A stretch of 8,352 nucleotides of DNA from an uncultured Desulfuromonadales bacterium (GCA_945788205.1 CALZLE010000061.1:1-8352); one strand, 5' to 3'. Positions 1 to 7,362 are shown, counted from the stretch's first letter. Numbers and translations: made by a program. The notes: generated by a model not told the origin, from the letters alone.

Positions 1-1895
1 CGTTGATGTATCGTCAATTTTTCCACCTTAGACCAATAAGGGAGACTGTTACTGAACCTCGCCTTACTATGGGCACCCGCATAACGTAGGGTCTTTTTGG
101 AAAGTGCAGACCACGTTTTGGGATTTTTATAGGCATATACCAACAATTCATGCAGATGGAGACTCATGGTCCAAGCCTTACGCAGTCGCTCCGTCACTTG
201 GCCAACCGCTTTCTCCGGCAGCGTTAATGTTTTTTGGCCAGGAGTAAAGGTTTGTCCGGGATAAGAGAAGTTCGCTTTCAGCAGGCGCCGGATAGGCACC
301 TCGTAGTGAGCGGCATTTTTCAATTTGATTGCTTCTGATTTCTTGGTAAAGGTTGTTTTCTCAGAGACATAGCCATAATCCTTCACCGAACTGTTTCCGG
401 CATGCATACTTTCATGCACCAGCATTACAACCGACTCCTTGCTCGTCGGGTTGTCAACATAATCAGCTGGTAATACAATCATGCTGGAATCGGTCATACC
501 AGCAAGACCAACCTCACCTGAATACCCTGAACGATCTACCAGGATCTTATTCTTCGAATAAATAGAATTCATTTGGATTAAAGCATTAAAATACCTGGCT
601 TTAACCAAGTTTAAATTCAAAGCTCCAAATACCTGCAGAATAGAGACATCACAAAGACCAGCAGCAACTGCATAAAAACAGATGTTTGCCTTCCTAACTA
701 GGATGGCGATCTTGACTCTATCCATAGAGAACAAGCCAGGCCTCATTTGCGAACGCCTAGGACCACCAAAGCGATACTTTTTGTTGCTCGTATAAAGAGC
801 CTCTGCCAGTCGCAATGATTTTTGCCCTGTGGTGAGAGCAGCATATTTCTTCGCAGTCAACTTGCCTCTCGCCTTTGCCTCTATAGCGGTTTTCTGCTTG
901 TTGCTCAATTCCGCCATGGCCCGTTTCACCAAGAGCGTCAAACCAACGCCATGAGCAGTGCTGTCCTGACCGCTCAACAAAGCGGTCAACTTAGACTTTT
1001 TTGGCAAACGACGCCTCTGAATTGTATTGTTCGGCGCAGAACGGGACAGGTCCGAAAATGGCTGTAGTTTTCCTGTTCTGCCACCACCCTGCTGCACCAC
1101 ATGAGTCAACTCGTGCGCCATCAACTTACGTCCAGCAGCAGAACCGGGAGCGTACTGCCCGGAACCAAAGACGACATTCTGTCCAACGGTGAAGGCCCGT
1201 GCCCGGACCGATCTCGCCATTTCCGATGCCTGCCCACCACTGTGGACTCGCACCCCGGAAAAATCGACCCCGAAGCGCGGTTCAAAAAAAGCCCGTTCCG
1301 ATTCCGGCAACGGTTGACCGCCACCCCGAACTGTTGCCATTTGCGCAGATAGTTGCGGAGGCGCTGCTGTCGCCTCCCCTTTCATCTGCATCTCCTCTTC
1401 TTCCTCCTCCTGTCGCTGCAACATTGTCTGAGCTTCCTCTTCCTCCTCTTCCTCAGGTTGTCGTTGCAGTTTTGGCTGTGCTGCCTCCTCCTCTTCTTCC
1501 TGTTTTTGCAGCAGTTTCGGCTGTGCCGCCTCCTCCTCTTCTTCGCGCTGCAACACTTTGGCCTGAGCCTCTTCCTCTTCCGCCCGCTGCAGCCGTTTTG
1601 GCTGCGCCTCTTCTTCCTCTGAGCGCTGTAGCGTCAATGGGGTAATTCCGGCCGCCACAGGCGCAGCAGAGACCGTATCAGGTGTTCTCAACACCCGATC
1701 AGCAACCCGGTCCGCTTCCTGCTCATAGCGATCATTCGGCCTGCCAATTTTCAATTTGGCCTGCGCTCCCGCATCCCGTAACAAGCGACTCAAATGTATC
1801 GTTTCTCGATCAGGACTCGCTTTCGGCCCACGGTCTTTTCTTTGAACCGCCCTTGCCGGCACTGCCTTTTCTTTTTTTGAAAGATATCCACGCAT
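1..1895 (-). CDS. DUF4157 (eCIS core) protein with C-terminal aspzincin-like metallopeptidase domain, 3' end cut by window edge
   Basis: This frame is open from the ATG at 1895 to base 1, giving 631 visible residues and no stop, so the C-terminus lies outside the window. Residues 46-69 carry the KLKIGRPNDRYEQEAD motif shared with the upstream gene. Residues 89-172 are six acidic LQR repeats. Residues ~197-270 are a DUF4157 domain (PF13699) with RVHSGG and HELTH (261-265). From ~280 on the sequence is unlike the neighbour and contains a second zinc motif, HESMH (494-498), then D506-Y-G-Y509 and NAAHYE (527-532). These resemble the HExxH, GTxDxxYG and NADSY elements of M35 aspzincins. The start is supported by AAGAGGGG six bases upstream. 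It lies 15 bases after the previous stop, so it is probably co-transcribed. I infer a particle-associated effector that may be a protease. DUF4157 assignment is firm; the aspzincin reading is moderate; substrate is unknown. GC content drops sharply at 541-720. Confidence 0.9.
   Translation of the reverse strand, partial: MRGYLSKKEKAVPARAVQRKDRGPKASPDRETIHLSRLLRDAGAQAKLKIGRPNDRYEQEADRVADRVLRTPDTVSAAPVAAGITPLTLQRSEEEEAQPKRLQRAEEEEAQAKVLQREEEEEAAQPKLLQKQEEEEEAAQPKLQRQPEEEEEEEAQTMLQRQEEEEEEMQMKGEATAAPPQLSAQMATVRGGGQPLPESERAFFEPRFGVDFSGVRVHSGGQASEMARSVRARAFTVGQNVVFGSGQYAPGSAAGRKLMAHELTHVVQQGGGRTGKLQPFSDLSRSAPNNTIQRRRLPKKSKLTALLSGQDSTAHGVGLTLLVKRAMAELSNKQKTAIEAKARGKLTAKKYAALTTGQKSLRLAEALYTSNKKYRFGGPRRSQMRPGLFSMDRVKIAILVRKANICFYAVAAGLCDVSILQVFGALNLNLVKARYFNALIQMNSIYSKNKILVDRSGYSGEVGLAGMTDSSMIVLPADYVDNPTSKESVVMLVHESMHAGNSSVKDYGYVSEKTTFTKKSEAIKLKNAAHYEVPIRRLLKANFSYPGQTFTPGQKTLTLPEKAVGQVTERLRKAWTMSLHLHELLVYAYKNPKTWSALSKKTLRYAGAHSKARFSNSLPYWSKVEKLTIHQ
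1380..1631 (-). repeat. Six-unit acidic LQR-Glu repeat tract inside the second DUF4157 gene
   Basis: Residues 89-172 are six head-to-tail units of the form LQRxEEEEEAQPK, each 12 to 16 residues long. The glutamate run grows from four to six or seven along the tract. At DNA level it reads as repeated GAG/GAA runs separated by CAGCG-type blocks (ctcctcttc on the plus strand). It sits between the N-terminal motif and the DUF4157 domain, as a linker. A weaker version occurs at the same relative place in the upstream paralogue (its residues ~165-213). Such a tract can change length by slippage or unequal recombination. Its role is unknown; a flexible acidic linker or a docking/loading segment are both possible. 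Confidence 0.9.
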
Positions 1896-1909
1896 ATAAA
1901 TCCCCTCTT
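1896..1909 (-). promoter_or_regulatory. Ribosome binding site for the second DUF4157 gene
   Basis: On the minus strand AAGAGGGG (1909-1902) is followed by the six-base spacer ATTTAT and then the ATG at 1895. This is a strong Shine-Dalgarno match at good spacing. It fixes the start and shows that the second DUF4157 gene is independently initiated, not a broken continuation of the gene before it. Confidence 0.8.
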
Positions 1910-1910
1910 T

Positions 1911-4900
1911 TCAAACTCTCTTCAAGCTATCCAAATCTTGGCTCGCAATCCGACTTTCACCTTGCAGAATCTGATTCTTTACCCGACCTTTTAAGTCCCT
2001 TTTCTGATCGTTAGTGGCATCAAGTTGATCAATATCAGCGTACTGGGCATCCGAGTTCGCAACGGTTCGCATTGCCTCTACATCCGCCTGCAGGTCGCGA
2101 CGGAGGAGTCTCACAAGGGTGTCCCGCTTATCTTGATGATCGGTCATATTCCTGGTCTGACTGGTGTAATTAGCTATAAACTCATTCTTGGTTCCGGTTC
2201 CTTTTCCACCGTAGGTTCGTCCCGCCCGATGACGTCCCGCTTGCAGATTGATCGCATATCCAGCGGCAGCCCGACTTGCGGCACGGTTGCGCATTGCCGT
2301 CCCAGAGCGAAACAGCAGTCGACCATCCTCGCGCCGCGCCGCTGCCCACTGCAGAACCGCCGCCTGCGGTTGATGATCGGCGGTCATGTCATCGCGGCGC
2401 GGTTTCGGCATACTGGCATAGGTTCCAGAAAGCCCCTCAAGATGGTATTCCAACTGTTCTACATTCAGCTGTCCGGTCCCGATGATCTGCCGAACCAGTT
2501 CGGAAAGCTGAACCTCTTTTTGCAGTAATTCGCGATTCAAGCGATCAATTTCACTTTGCGGCCGGTTGCGTTGCTGCGCCTGCTTTATCTGCCGCAACAG
2601 CGGATTGACCTGCGAACTAATCAAACTCCGTGCCTGGGTCAGCTTTTGCTGTTTCGTCTCGTTCAAAGCGTTGTTCGCAGCATAACTGTTTAAAAACTGT
2701 TCGATCGGTTGTGGCGTACTGGCAATCATCAACCGCGGTTGCCCACCGCTGTCATTTACCTGTAGAGAATGTGCGTGCCCCCCGGCATTGAAACGATGAC
2801 GTGGGAAGAGAAAATTACGCACTGCGCTCGCTGCCCGTCCCGCAGCTGCTCGCCCACGCGCCAAAAGTCGTCGCCCTTGCCGCACCACCATCTGAATAAT
2901 CCGGTCGATGGCTCGATCGATCGGTCGTCTGATGCGCCGGATAATATTGCGGATGGTCGCTGAAATACCGCCCAAACCGAGCAGTCGGGCGAGGAAGCTG
3001 ATAATCACCGGGACTGTCCGGGCCATCGACTGCTCAACAAAATTGGCAGCCGCGCCGATCGCCCCGGCTGCAATCCGTGAAATTGAGTTGGTCACCGACT
3101 CGACCAGCGCCATAATCTGATTGATCCGCTCGACAAAGAACATGATGGTGTTGTAAATGGCCATGATTGCTTGAATCACGGCACCGGCCGGGTTGAGCAT
3201 CGAGGCGATCCGGGTTACCGCTGCGACAACAATGCGGGTCATCACCCAATTGCGGATCGCACCCATAATCTGGTCGCGAATGTTCCCGGCAAATTCCAGA
3301 ACCTGACGCCAGGCAGCACCCGGCCCTTCGGTCACCAGAGTCCGTAAGAAAGCAAATGTGCGTTCCAGCCTGCCGACTGCTCGCTCTCCCAGTCTCCGCA
3401 CCAGTCGCGGCCGGATACGTTGATAAGTTAAGCCGAGCACCTGCAGCACCAAAGAGATGATGCCGTGCAGATCGAAGCGTTCCGGCAGCTGGATACCAGC
3501 GCCTTCCAGAGCCCCGAACAACCAGCCGACCAAACCACTGCGCAGGTGCTCGAGAATATTGCGTGAAAATTGTCGGAAGCCGGTCATCACTGCTTGAATC
3601 AGGTTGCGGATAAAAGCGACCGGATCACGGATGATGGTCATGAAGGTGGCGCGCGCCCGCTTGAGAATATTCAGCACCCGTGTACCGCCAGCACCCATCA
3701 CGCCCTCAAAGATGAATTCGAGGATTTTCATGCCGACCTCGGCGGCAAAATTGATGATGCGTCGCACCGGCGAACGGAATAGGTTGACGACCCGCTCAAA
3801 GGCACCGATCGGATCGAAAATGTCGTTGATCGAAAAGGAATTCCACAGCCGGCTGAAGGCCGCCCGGATGCTCGCCATAATATCGAGGAATTGTGTCACC
3901 CGTTCACTGACCCAGGCAAAGGCCCGGTCCAAAGCTCCCGATTCCTGCAGGTTGCGGAACTTTTCGCGGCCACCGGGGACAAACTCCATGAACCCGCGTA
4001 CCAGATTGGTTGCCGTCCGCGCCACTGCCTCGCCGGTAAATGGGTTGCGGCCGAGAATCACTGTTAACAGGGTAAAGCCGGGCATTCTTTGGGCGAAGCG
4101 GGTTAATGCGCCGAGCAAGGCATCTTTGATGAAACGCAGCACCGCTGATGCCACATTCCAGGCGAAACGGGCCACCCGCCCGACGAAGGGGCGGAAAATA
4201 TTCACTGTCCGCCGGAATGCCTCAATCGGATGGCCCAGATCGCGCAACGAAAACGCGTCCCACGCTTCGCTGAACAGGGCACGAATTTCGGCGAAGCTGA
4301 AGTTAAGCTGCGCCAGCTGTGCATCGATCCAGGCGGCCACCCGCTGAATGGTTCCCGTCTCGCGCATCTTTTCCAGATGCCGGCGCTGGCCAATCAGAAT
4401 CAGAAATTCTTCGATGATCTGTTCAGTGCTCGATTCAACGCCCTCACCGGTCAACGGGTCGCGGCGCAAAATCTTGGTCAGCAGTGAATAACCGGGGAGA
4501 CTGTTAGCGATACTACGCAACCGGCTGAGCAGCGCGTCTTTGACCATAGTCAGCAGCGTCCGCGCCAACGAGCTGGCGAAACCTCGAATATCGGCAATCA
4601 GACCACCGACATGTCGCCGCAATACACCGAGGTTGTACTGAAACACATCGAGTCGTAAGAATTCCATCTCACTGCGCGCCCTCTGCACCAGCTGACTCAG
4701 ACGCTCGCGCGTCAGGTTGAAGCGGCTCAGCTCGCCGAGCACGAAATTGAGCGCCCGCCCGACGATTCCGGTTTCCACCAGTTTGTCGTAGAGTGCTGTA
4801 CCGAAAGGGATCAGCCCCAGAAGCCCACCGATCAGATTCTGCGCCGTGCGCGCCACTGTCCGCCCGGCGATCGGGTCATACCCGGCGGCGGTGGTCATCA

Positions 4901-5933
4901 AGGTGTAGCCCGGCACATGCCGCGCCAGCGCCGCTAATCGCGAACGGATTGCGCCACCGAAGCGCTGCACCTGCACCGGAGCCGACTGTATTTGAGAACT
5001 TTGCTGGGGAGCAGCACCCTGTTGCACCACGTGAGTCAACTCGTGCGCAAGCAAGCGCTGACCGGAACCGCTCTCCGGGCTGTATTTACCGGAATTAAAA
5101 TAGATGTGGCTGCCGTGGGTAAACGCCTGAGCGCCGATCGCTCCGCTCATCTGCACCGCTTCACTTCCGCTGTGTACCCGCACAGCAGAAAAATCGGCGC
5201 CGAAATGACCTTCCATTTTCGTCTGCACTTCGGGAGCCAGGGGCGCACCATCACTCTTACTGGAACGGATCGAGCTTTCCATCGACTCCGGCACACTGCG
5301 CTGGAGATCGGCGCCACCTTGAGCTTGAACCGGCTCCTCTTCATCCCCTTCCGGCTGTCGCTGAATCAACAACGGCTGAACCGCTTCTTCCTCTTCCTGC
5401 GGTTGTTTCTGCAGATCTTTCTCTTCAGCACGTTGAAGCATATTCTGAGGACTTAACCCAACCGGAGGGCCTCTGGAGCTGACCACCCCTTTGAAAGAGG
5501 TACCCGGCTCGTCACCCCGCGTGGACGTGAAGTTCGACTTATCAATCGAAGAAATGTTTCTTCTGTTAATTTTGACCCGCTTCGATGTTCGATTTGAACG
5601 AGTGCTTCGCCCGACCGATGGATACGGGACAGGGACTGGCGCTGGAGCTGACGGCGTCACACTGACGTCCGGGGGCGTGGGGAGAGTGGCAGCAGTCGGT
5701 TCGGGCGAAGTCATAACCCGGTCCGCCATATTATCCGCTTCTTGCTCGTACTTGTCGTTCGGTTGACCGATAGTCAATTTAGGCTGGACACTCGCATTAC
5801 GGATTACGCTGCTGAGCTGAACGGTCGCCTTATTAGGCGCACGACCGGGGTGAGCCGATTCGGAAGTTTTTGTCCGAACCGCTGCTGAGGATTCCTTCTG
5901 TTTGACTGCTGCTGCAAACATACCCACGCCCAT
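1911..5933 (-). CDS. Large DUF4157 (eCIS core) protein with tandem helical repeats and predicted HNH-like nuclease C-terminus
   Basis: A complete 1340-residue protein. Residues 51-74 carry the KLTIGQPNDKYEQEAD-type motif; 75-160 are Ser/Thr/Pro/Arg-rich; 165-213 are acidic with LQR/IQR units. The DUF4157 domain is at ~232-306 (RVHSGS, then HELTH at 297-301). Three ~139-residue repeats fill 329-743, each starting around PGYT/PGFT and DPxTGE. A hydrophobic helical core with conserved-looking FDLHGIISLVLQVLGL (from 820) and NPAGAVIQAIMAIY (from 914) runs to ~990, followed by Arg-rich helices. FNAGGHAHSLQV is at 1048, a predicted coiled coil at ~1085-1150, then TADHQPQ (D1186, H1187) and INLQAGRHRAGRTYG (H1235). 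The last part suggests a His-Me/HNH nuclease, which is inference. No signal peptide is seen. An in-frame TGA abuts the ATG, so nothing further upstream is possible; Met5 (5921) is an alternative start. It follows the ATPase, where eCIS loci keep cargo. Whether it is cargo or a particle-loading factor is open. Confidence 0.93.
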   Translation of the reverse strand: MGVGMFAAAVKQKESSAAVRTKTSESAHPGRAPNKATVQLSSVIRNASVQPKLTIGQPNDKYEQEADNMADRVMTSPEPTAATLPTPPDVSVTPSAPAPVPVPYPSVGRSTRSNRTSKRVKINRRNISSIDKSNFTSTRGDEPGTSFKGVVSSRGPPVGLSPQNMLQRAEEKDLQKQPQEEEEAVQPLLIQRQPEGDEEEPVQAQGGADLQRSVPESMESSIRSSKSDGAPLAPEVQTKMEGHFGADFSAVRVHSGSEAVQMSGAIGAQAFTHGSHIYFNSGKYSPESGSGQRLLAHELTHVVQQGAAPQQSSQIQSAPVQVQRFGGAIRSRLAALARHVPGYTLMTTAAGYDPIAGRTVARTAQNLIGGLLGLIPFGTALYDKLVETGIVGRALNFVLGELSRFNLTRERLSQLVQRARSEMEFLRLDVFQYNLGVLRRHVGGLIADIRGFASSLARTLLTMVKDALLSRLRSIANSLPGYSLLTKILRRDPLTGEGVESSTEQIIEEFLILIGQRRHLEKMRETGTIQRVAAWIDAQLAQLNFSFAEIRALFSEAWDAFSLRDLGHPIEAFRRTVNIFRPFVGRVARFAWNVASAVLRFIKDALLGALTRFAQRMPGFTLLTVILGRNPFTGEAVARTATNLVRGFMEFVPGGREKFRNLQESGALDRAFAWVSERVTQFLDIMASIRAAFSRLWNSFSINDIFDPIGAFERVVNLFRSPVRRIINFAAEVGMKILEFIFEGVMGAGGTRVLNILKRARATFMTIIRDPVAFIRNLIQAVMTGFRQFSRNILEHLRSGLVGWLFGALEGAGIQLPERFDLHGIISLVLQVLGLTYQRIRPRLVRRLGERAVGRLERTFAFLRTLVTEGPGAAWRQVLEFAGNIRDQIMGAIRNWVMTRIVVAAVTRIASMLNPAGAVIQAIMAIYNTIMFFVERINQIMALVESVTNSISRIAAGAIGAAANFVEQSMARTVPVIISFLARLLGLGGISATIRNIIRRIRRPIDRAIDRIIQMVVRQGRRLLARGRAAAGRAASAVRNFLFPRHRFNAGGHAHSLQVNDSGGQPRLMIASTPQPIEQFLNSYAANNALNETKQQKLTQARSLISSQVNPLLRQIKQAQQRNRPQSEIDRLNRELLQKEVQLSELVRQIIGTGQLNVEQLEYHLEGLSGTYASMPKPRRDDMTADHQPQAAVLQWAAARREDGRLLFRSGTAMRNRAASRAAAGYAINLQAGRHRAGRTYGGKGTGTKNEFIANYTSQTRNMTDHQDKRDTLVRLLRRDLQADVEAMRTVANSDAQYADIDQLDATNDQKRDLKGRVKNQILQGESRIASQDLDSLKRV
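3705..4949 (-). repeat. Three tandem ~139-residue protein repeats in the large DUF4157 gene
   Basis: Repeat 1 covers residues 329-467 (4949-4533), repeat 2 468-605 (4532-4119) and repeat 3 606-743 (4118-3705). Anchors line up: PGYTLMT (341), PGYSLLT (480) and PGFTLLT (618), a period of 139 then 138. Each is followed by a DPxxG block (YDPIAGRTVART, RDPLTGEGVESS, RNPFTGEAVART). Repeats 2 and 3 also share the HPIEAFRRTVNIFR / DPIGAFERVVNLFR block near their ends. DNA identity is low by eye, so the duplications are old. Each unit looks all-alpha and amphipathic. I do not recognise a named domain for them. Confidence 0.85.
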
Positions 5934-5951
5934 TCAATCGATTTTGCTCAT
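5934..5951 (-). other. Possible five-codon leader ORF abutting the large DUF4157 start
   Basis: On the minus strand ATG at 5951 opens a five-codon frame (MSKID) whose TGA ends at 5934, directly before the ATG at 5933. The only ribosome-site-like sequence, AAAAGATGAG, overlaps the leader ATG, and no good Shine-Dalgarno sits just before 5933 or before the alternative ATG at 5921. The arrangement could allow coupled re-initiation, or it could be chance in a 62-base spacer. There is no evidence that the peptide is made. Confidence 0.2.
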
Positions 5952-5961
5952 CTTTTCGGCT

Positions 5962-5978
5962 GGCGGGCCTAACCCGCC
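5962..5978 (-). promoter_or_regulatory. GC hairpin in the leader between the ATPase and the large DUF4157 gene
   Basis: GGCGGG-TTAGG-CCCGCC on the minus strand gives a perfect six-base-pair stem with a five-base loop, lying between the ATPase stop (5996) and the DUF4157 start (5933). It is followed by AGCCGAAAAGATGAG with no T run, so it lacks the form of an intrinsic terminator. It could be an mRNA stability or processing element that sets effector expression apart from the structural genes. No -10/-35 pair is convincing in the spacer. Confidence 0.45.
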
Positions 5979-5995
5979 GGAGTTGCCTGTTTCGA

Positions 5996-7348
5996 CTAGA
6001 CCGTCTTCCCCTCTTTCTGGAACTCCTTCCGAATCCCCTCCTGCAGATCAGCATTGGTGATCAATCGCTCTCCGCGCTCCAATGCCCACAGTGTCGCGTA
6101 ACGCACGACGTTCATAATTGAGCCACCGGAAAGTTCGTAGCGTCCGGCGACCTCTTTTAAATCGATGCTCTTCTGCAATTCCGTTTTTGCCGAAAAGGCC
6201 GATTTCCAGAGTTGCAGCCGCTCGCTCGCATCCGGCATCGGAAAGTGGATTATCGACTGAAAACGGCGCACAAAAGCATCATCCAGATTAGCGCGCATAT
6301 TCGACGCCAGAATCACCACCCCCGGATAATCCTCGACCCGTTGCAGCAGATAGGAGACTTCCTGATTGGCGAAGCGATCGTGAGAACTGGAAATTTTGGT
6401 CCGCTTCCCGAACAATGCGTCAGCCTCATCGAAGAAGAGGATCCAGTCGCGCAACTCCGCTTTCTGGAAAATCTTCTCCAGGTTTTTTTCCGTTTCACCG
6501 ATGTACTTGGAAATGACTGACGACAAATCGATTCGATAGACATCTCTCTCAAAGCCTTTGCCGAGCAAGCTTGCGGTCAAGGTCTTGCCGGTTCCGGGCG
6601 GTCCGTAAAACAGGCTCCGGTAACCCGGTTTGACCTTCTTCGCCAACTCGAGATCGTAAAGCAGCGTATCTCCGTGGGCCAACCAGGCCTTGATTTCAAG
6701 CACATCGTCCATGGTTGCGGAATCGAGAACCAGATCGTCCCATTCCATTTCGGTGGTAATCCGCTTGGCGGGAAAGTCGGCGCCAAAACTCGGCCGACCG
6801 ACCTTCCCGGTGGTGACCAGCTCGATAATCTCGCGATTGATGCTCAACACTCCATTGAGATGCGGCTCACCTGCGGACATTTTTTCCAAACTCAGGATGC
6901 CGTGCTCAGCGAAAATATGATCGGCGTCAAACAGCGAGTAAAAAGAGAAGCGACGGGTTAAATCGTTGCCTGCCAGCAGAAACAGCGCGGTCTCGGCACT
7001 CGGTAAAAATCCACCGAAGGAAGCGCTGCTGTACCCGCCAAACTCGGTAAAATCTCGGTTGCTGACCGTATTTTTGGTAAACAGAACATCGAGCAATTGC
7101 GGCCGCACATAGGGGGTGAGGGCGAGTATGAAAACCAGTCGTTCGGCGACATCGAACCGGTAGTGCTGCAGAAAACGTGCAAAGCTCGACTGATCGTTCT
7201 CCAGCGCTGGTGGACTTAGCTCAAACACATCCCGATGCGCACAATCCTGCTCAAAGTGCAGCTTGATACGGGTATCAAGCACCTGAAACAACCAATCGAG
7301 CTCGTTGTTTAAAGCTGTTGCGTTCTGGACAAAAGGGTCTGCCTTCAT
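5996..7348 (-). CDS. eCIS AAA+ ATPase (Afp15-like)
   Basis: A complete 450-residue AAA+ ATPase. An N-terminal helical region (~1-190) is followed by the AAA+ core: Walker A GPPGTGKT (249-256), Walker B ILFFDEAD (303-310, D307/E308), a sensor-1 Asn at 350 in ILASNMR, arginine-finger candidates R361/R362 in AFVRRF, and a sensor-2-region SGGSIMNVVRYA helix. All catalytic residues are present. The stretches SKYIGETEKNLEKIF and SSHDRFANQEVSYLLQR are typical of the ATPases in eCIS loci. In this family the ATPase is needed for particle assembly or cargo loading, although its exact step is unsettled. The start is fixed by AGGTGGAG six bases upstream, and the ATG follows the tape-measure TAA with no gap. 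The position right after the tape measure matches Afp14-Afp15. A general AAA protease or chaperone role is less likely: no protease or HSP domain is seen. Confidence 0.95.
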   Translation of the reverse strand: MKADPFVQNATALNNELDWLFQVLDTRIKLHFEQDCAHRDVFELSPPALENDQSSFARFLQHYRFDVAERLVFILALTPYVRPQLLDVLFTKNTVSNRDFTEFGGYSSASFGGFLPSAETALFLLAGNDLTRRFSFYSLFDADHIFAEHGILSLEKMSAGEPHLNGVLSINREIIELVTTGKVGRPSFGADFPAKRITTEMEWDDLVLDSATMDDVLEIKAWLAHGDTLLYDLELAKKVKPGYRSLFYGPPGTGKTLTASLLGKGFERDVYRIDLSSVISKYIGETEKNLEKIFQKAELRDWILFFDEADALFGKRTKISSSHDRFANQEVSYLLQRVEDYPGVVILASNMRANLDDAFVRRFQSIIHFPMPDASERLQLWKSAFSAKTELQKSIDLKEVAGRYELSGGSIMNVVRYATLWALERGERLITNADLQEGIRKEFQKEGKTV

Positions 7349-7362
7349 TTACCACTCCACCT
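7349..7362 (-). promoter_or_regulatory. Ribosome binding site and zero-gap coupling of tape measure and ATPase
   Basis: AGGTGGAG (7362-7355, minus strand) lies inside the last codons of the tape-measure gene, six bases before the ATPase ATG. The junction reads TAA then ATG with nothing between. This is a classic layout for translational coupling, so the two proteins are probably made in linked amounts. Confidence 0.75.

Noticed and set aside
1..1000. Intergenic or degenerate DNA at the left end
   Set aside because: Reading the minus strand from the ATG at 1895 gives one uninterrupted frame to base 1, with the frame count consistent along its whole length.
1199..1645. Plus-strand Pro/Leu-rich reading frames over the acidic repeat
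   Set aside because: They are the antisense of the GAG/GAA-rich LQR repeat; their low-complexity composition is explained by the real minus-strand gene.
1896..1913. A frameshift splitting one larger DUF4157 gene in two
   Set aside because: The downstream frame has its own strong ribosome site, its own N-terminal motif and its own DUF4157 domain, so these are two genes.
3604..4347. Long plus-strand frame of 247 codons
   Set aside because: It lies wholly opposite the large DUF4157 repeat region, is rich in Arg/Ser/Thr without a recognisable domain, and has no supporting ribosome site seen.
5491..5766. Plus-strand 91-codon frame
   Set aside because: It is antisense to the Ser/Pro/Arg-rich N-terminal linker of the large DUF4157 protein, with no domain or ribosome site support.
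5962..5978. Intrinsic transcription terminator after the ATPase
   Set aside because: The stem is GC-rich but no T run follows on the minus strand, and the next gene starts 28 bases later in the same direction.
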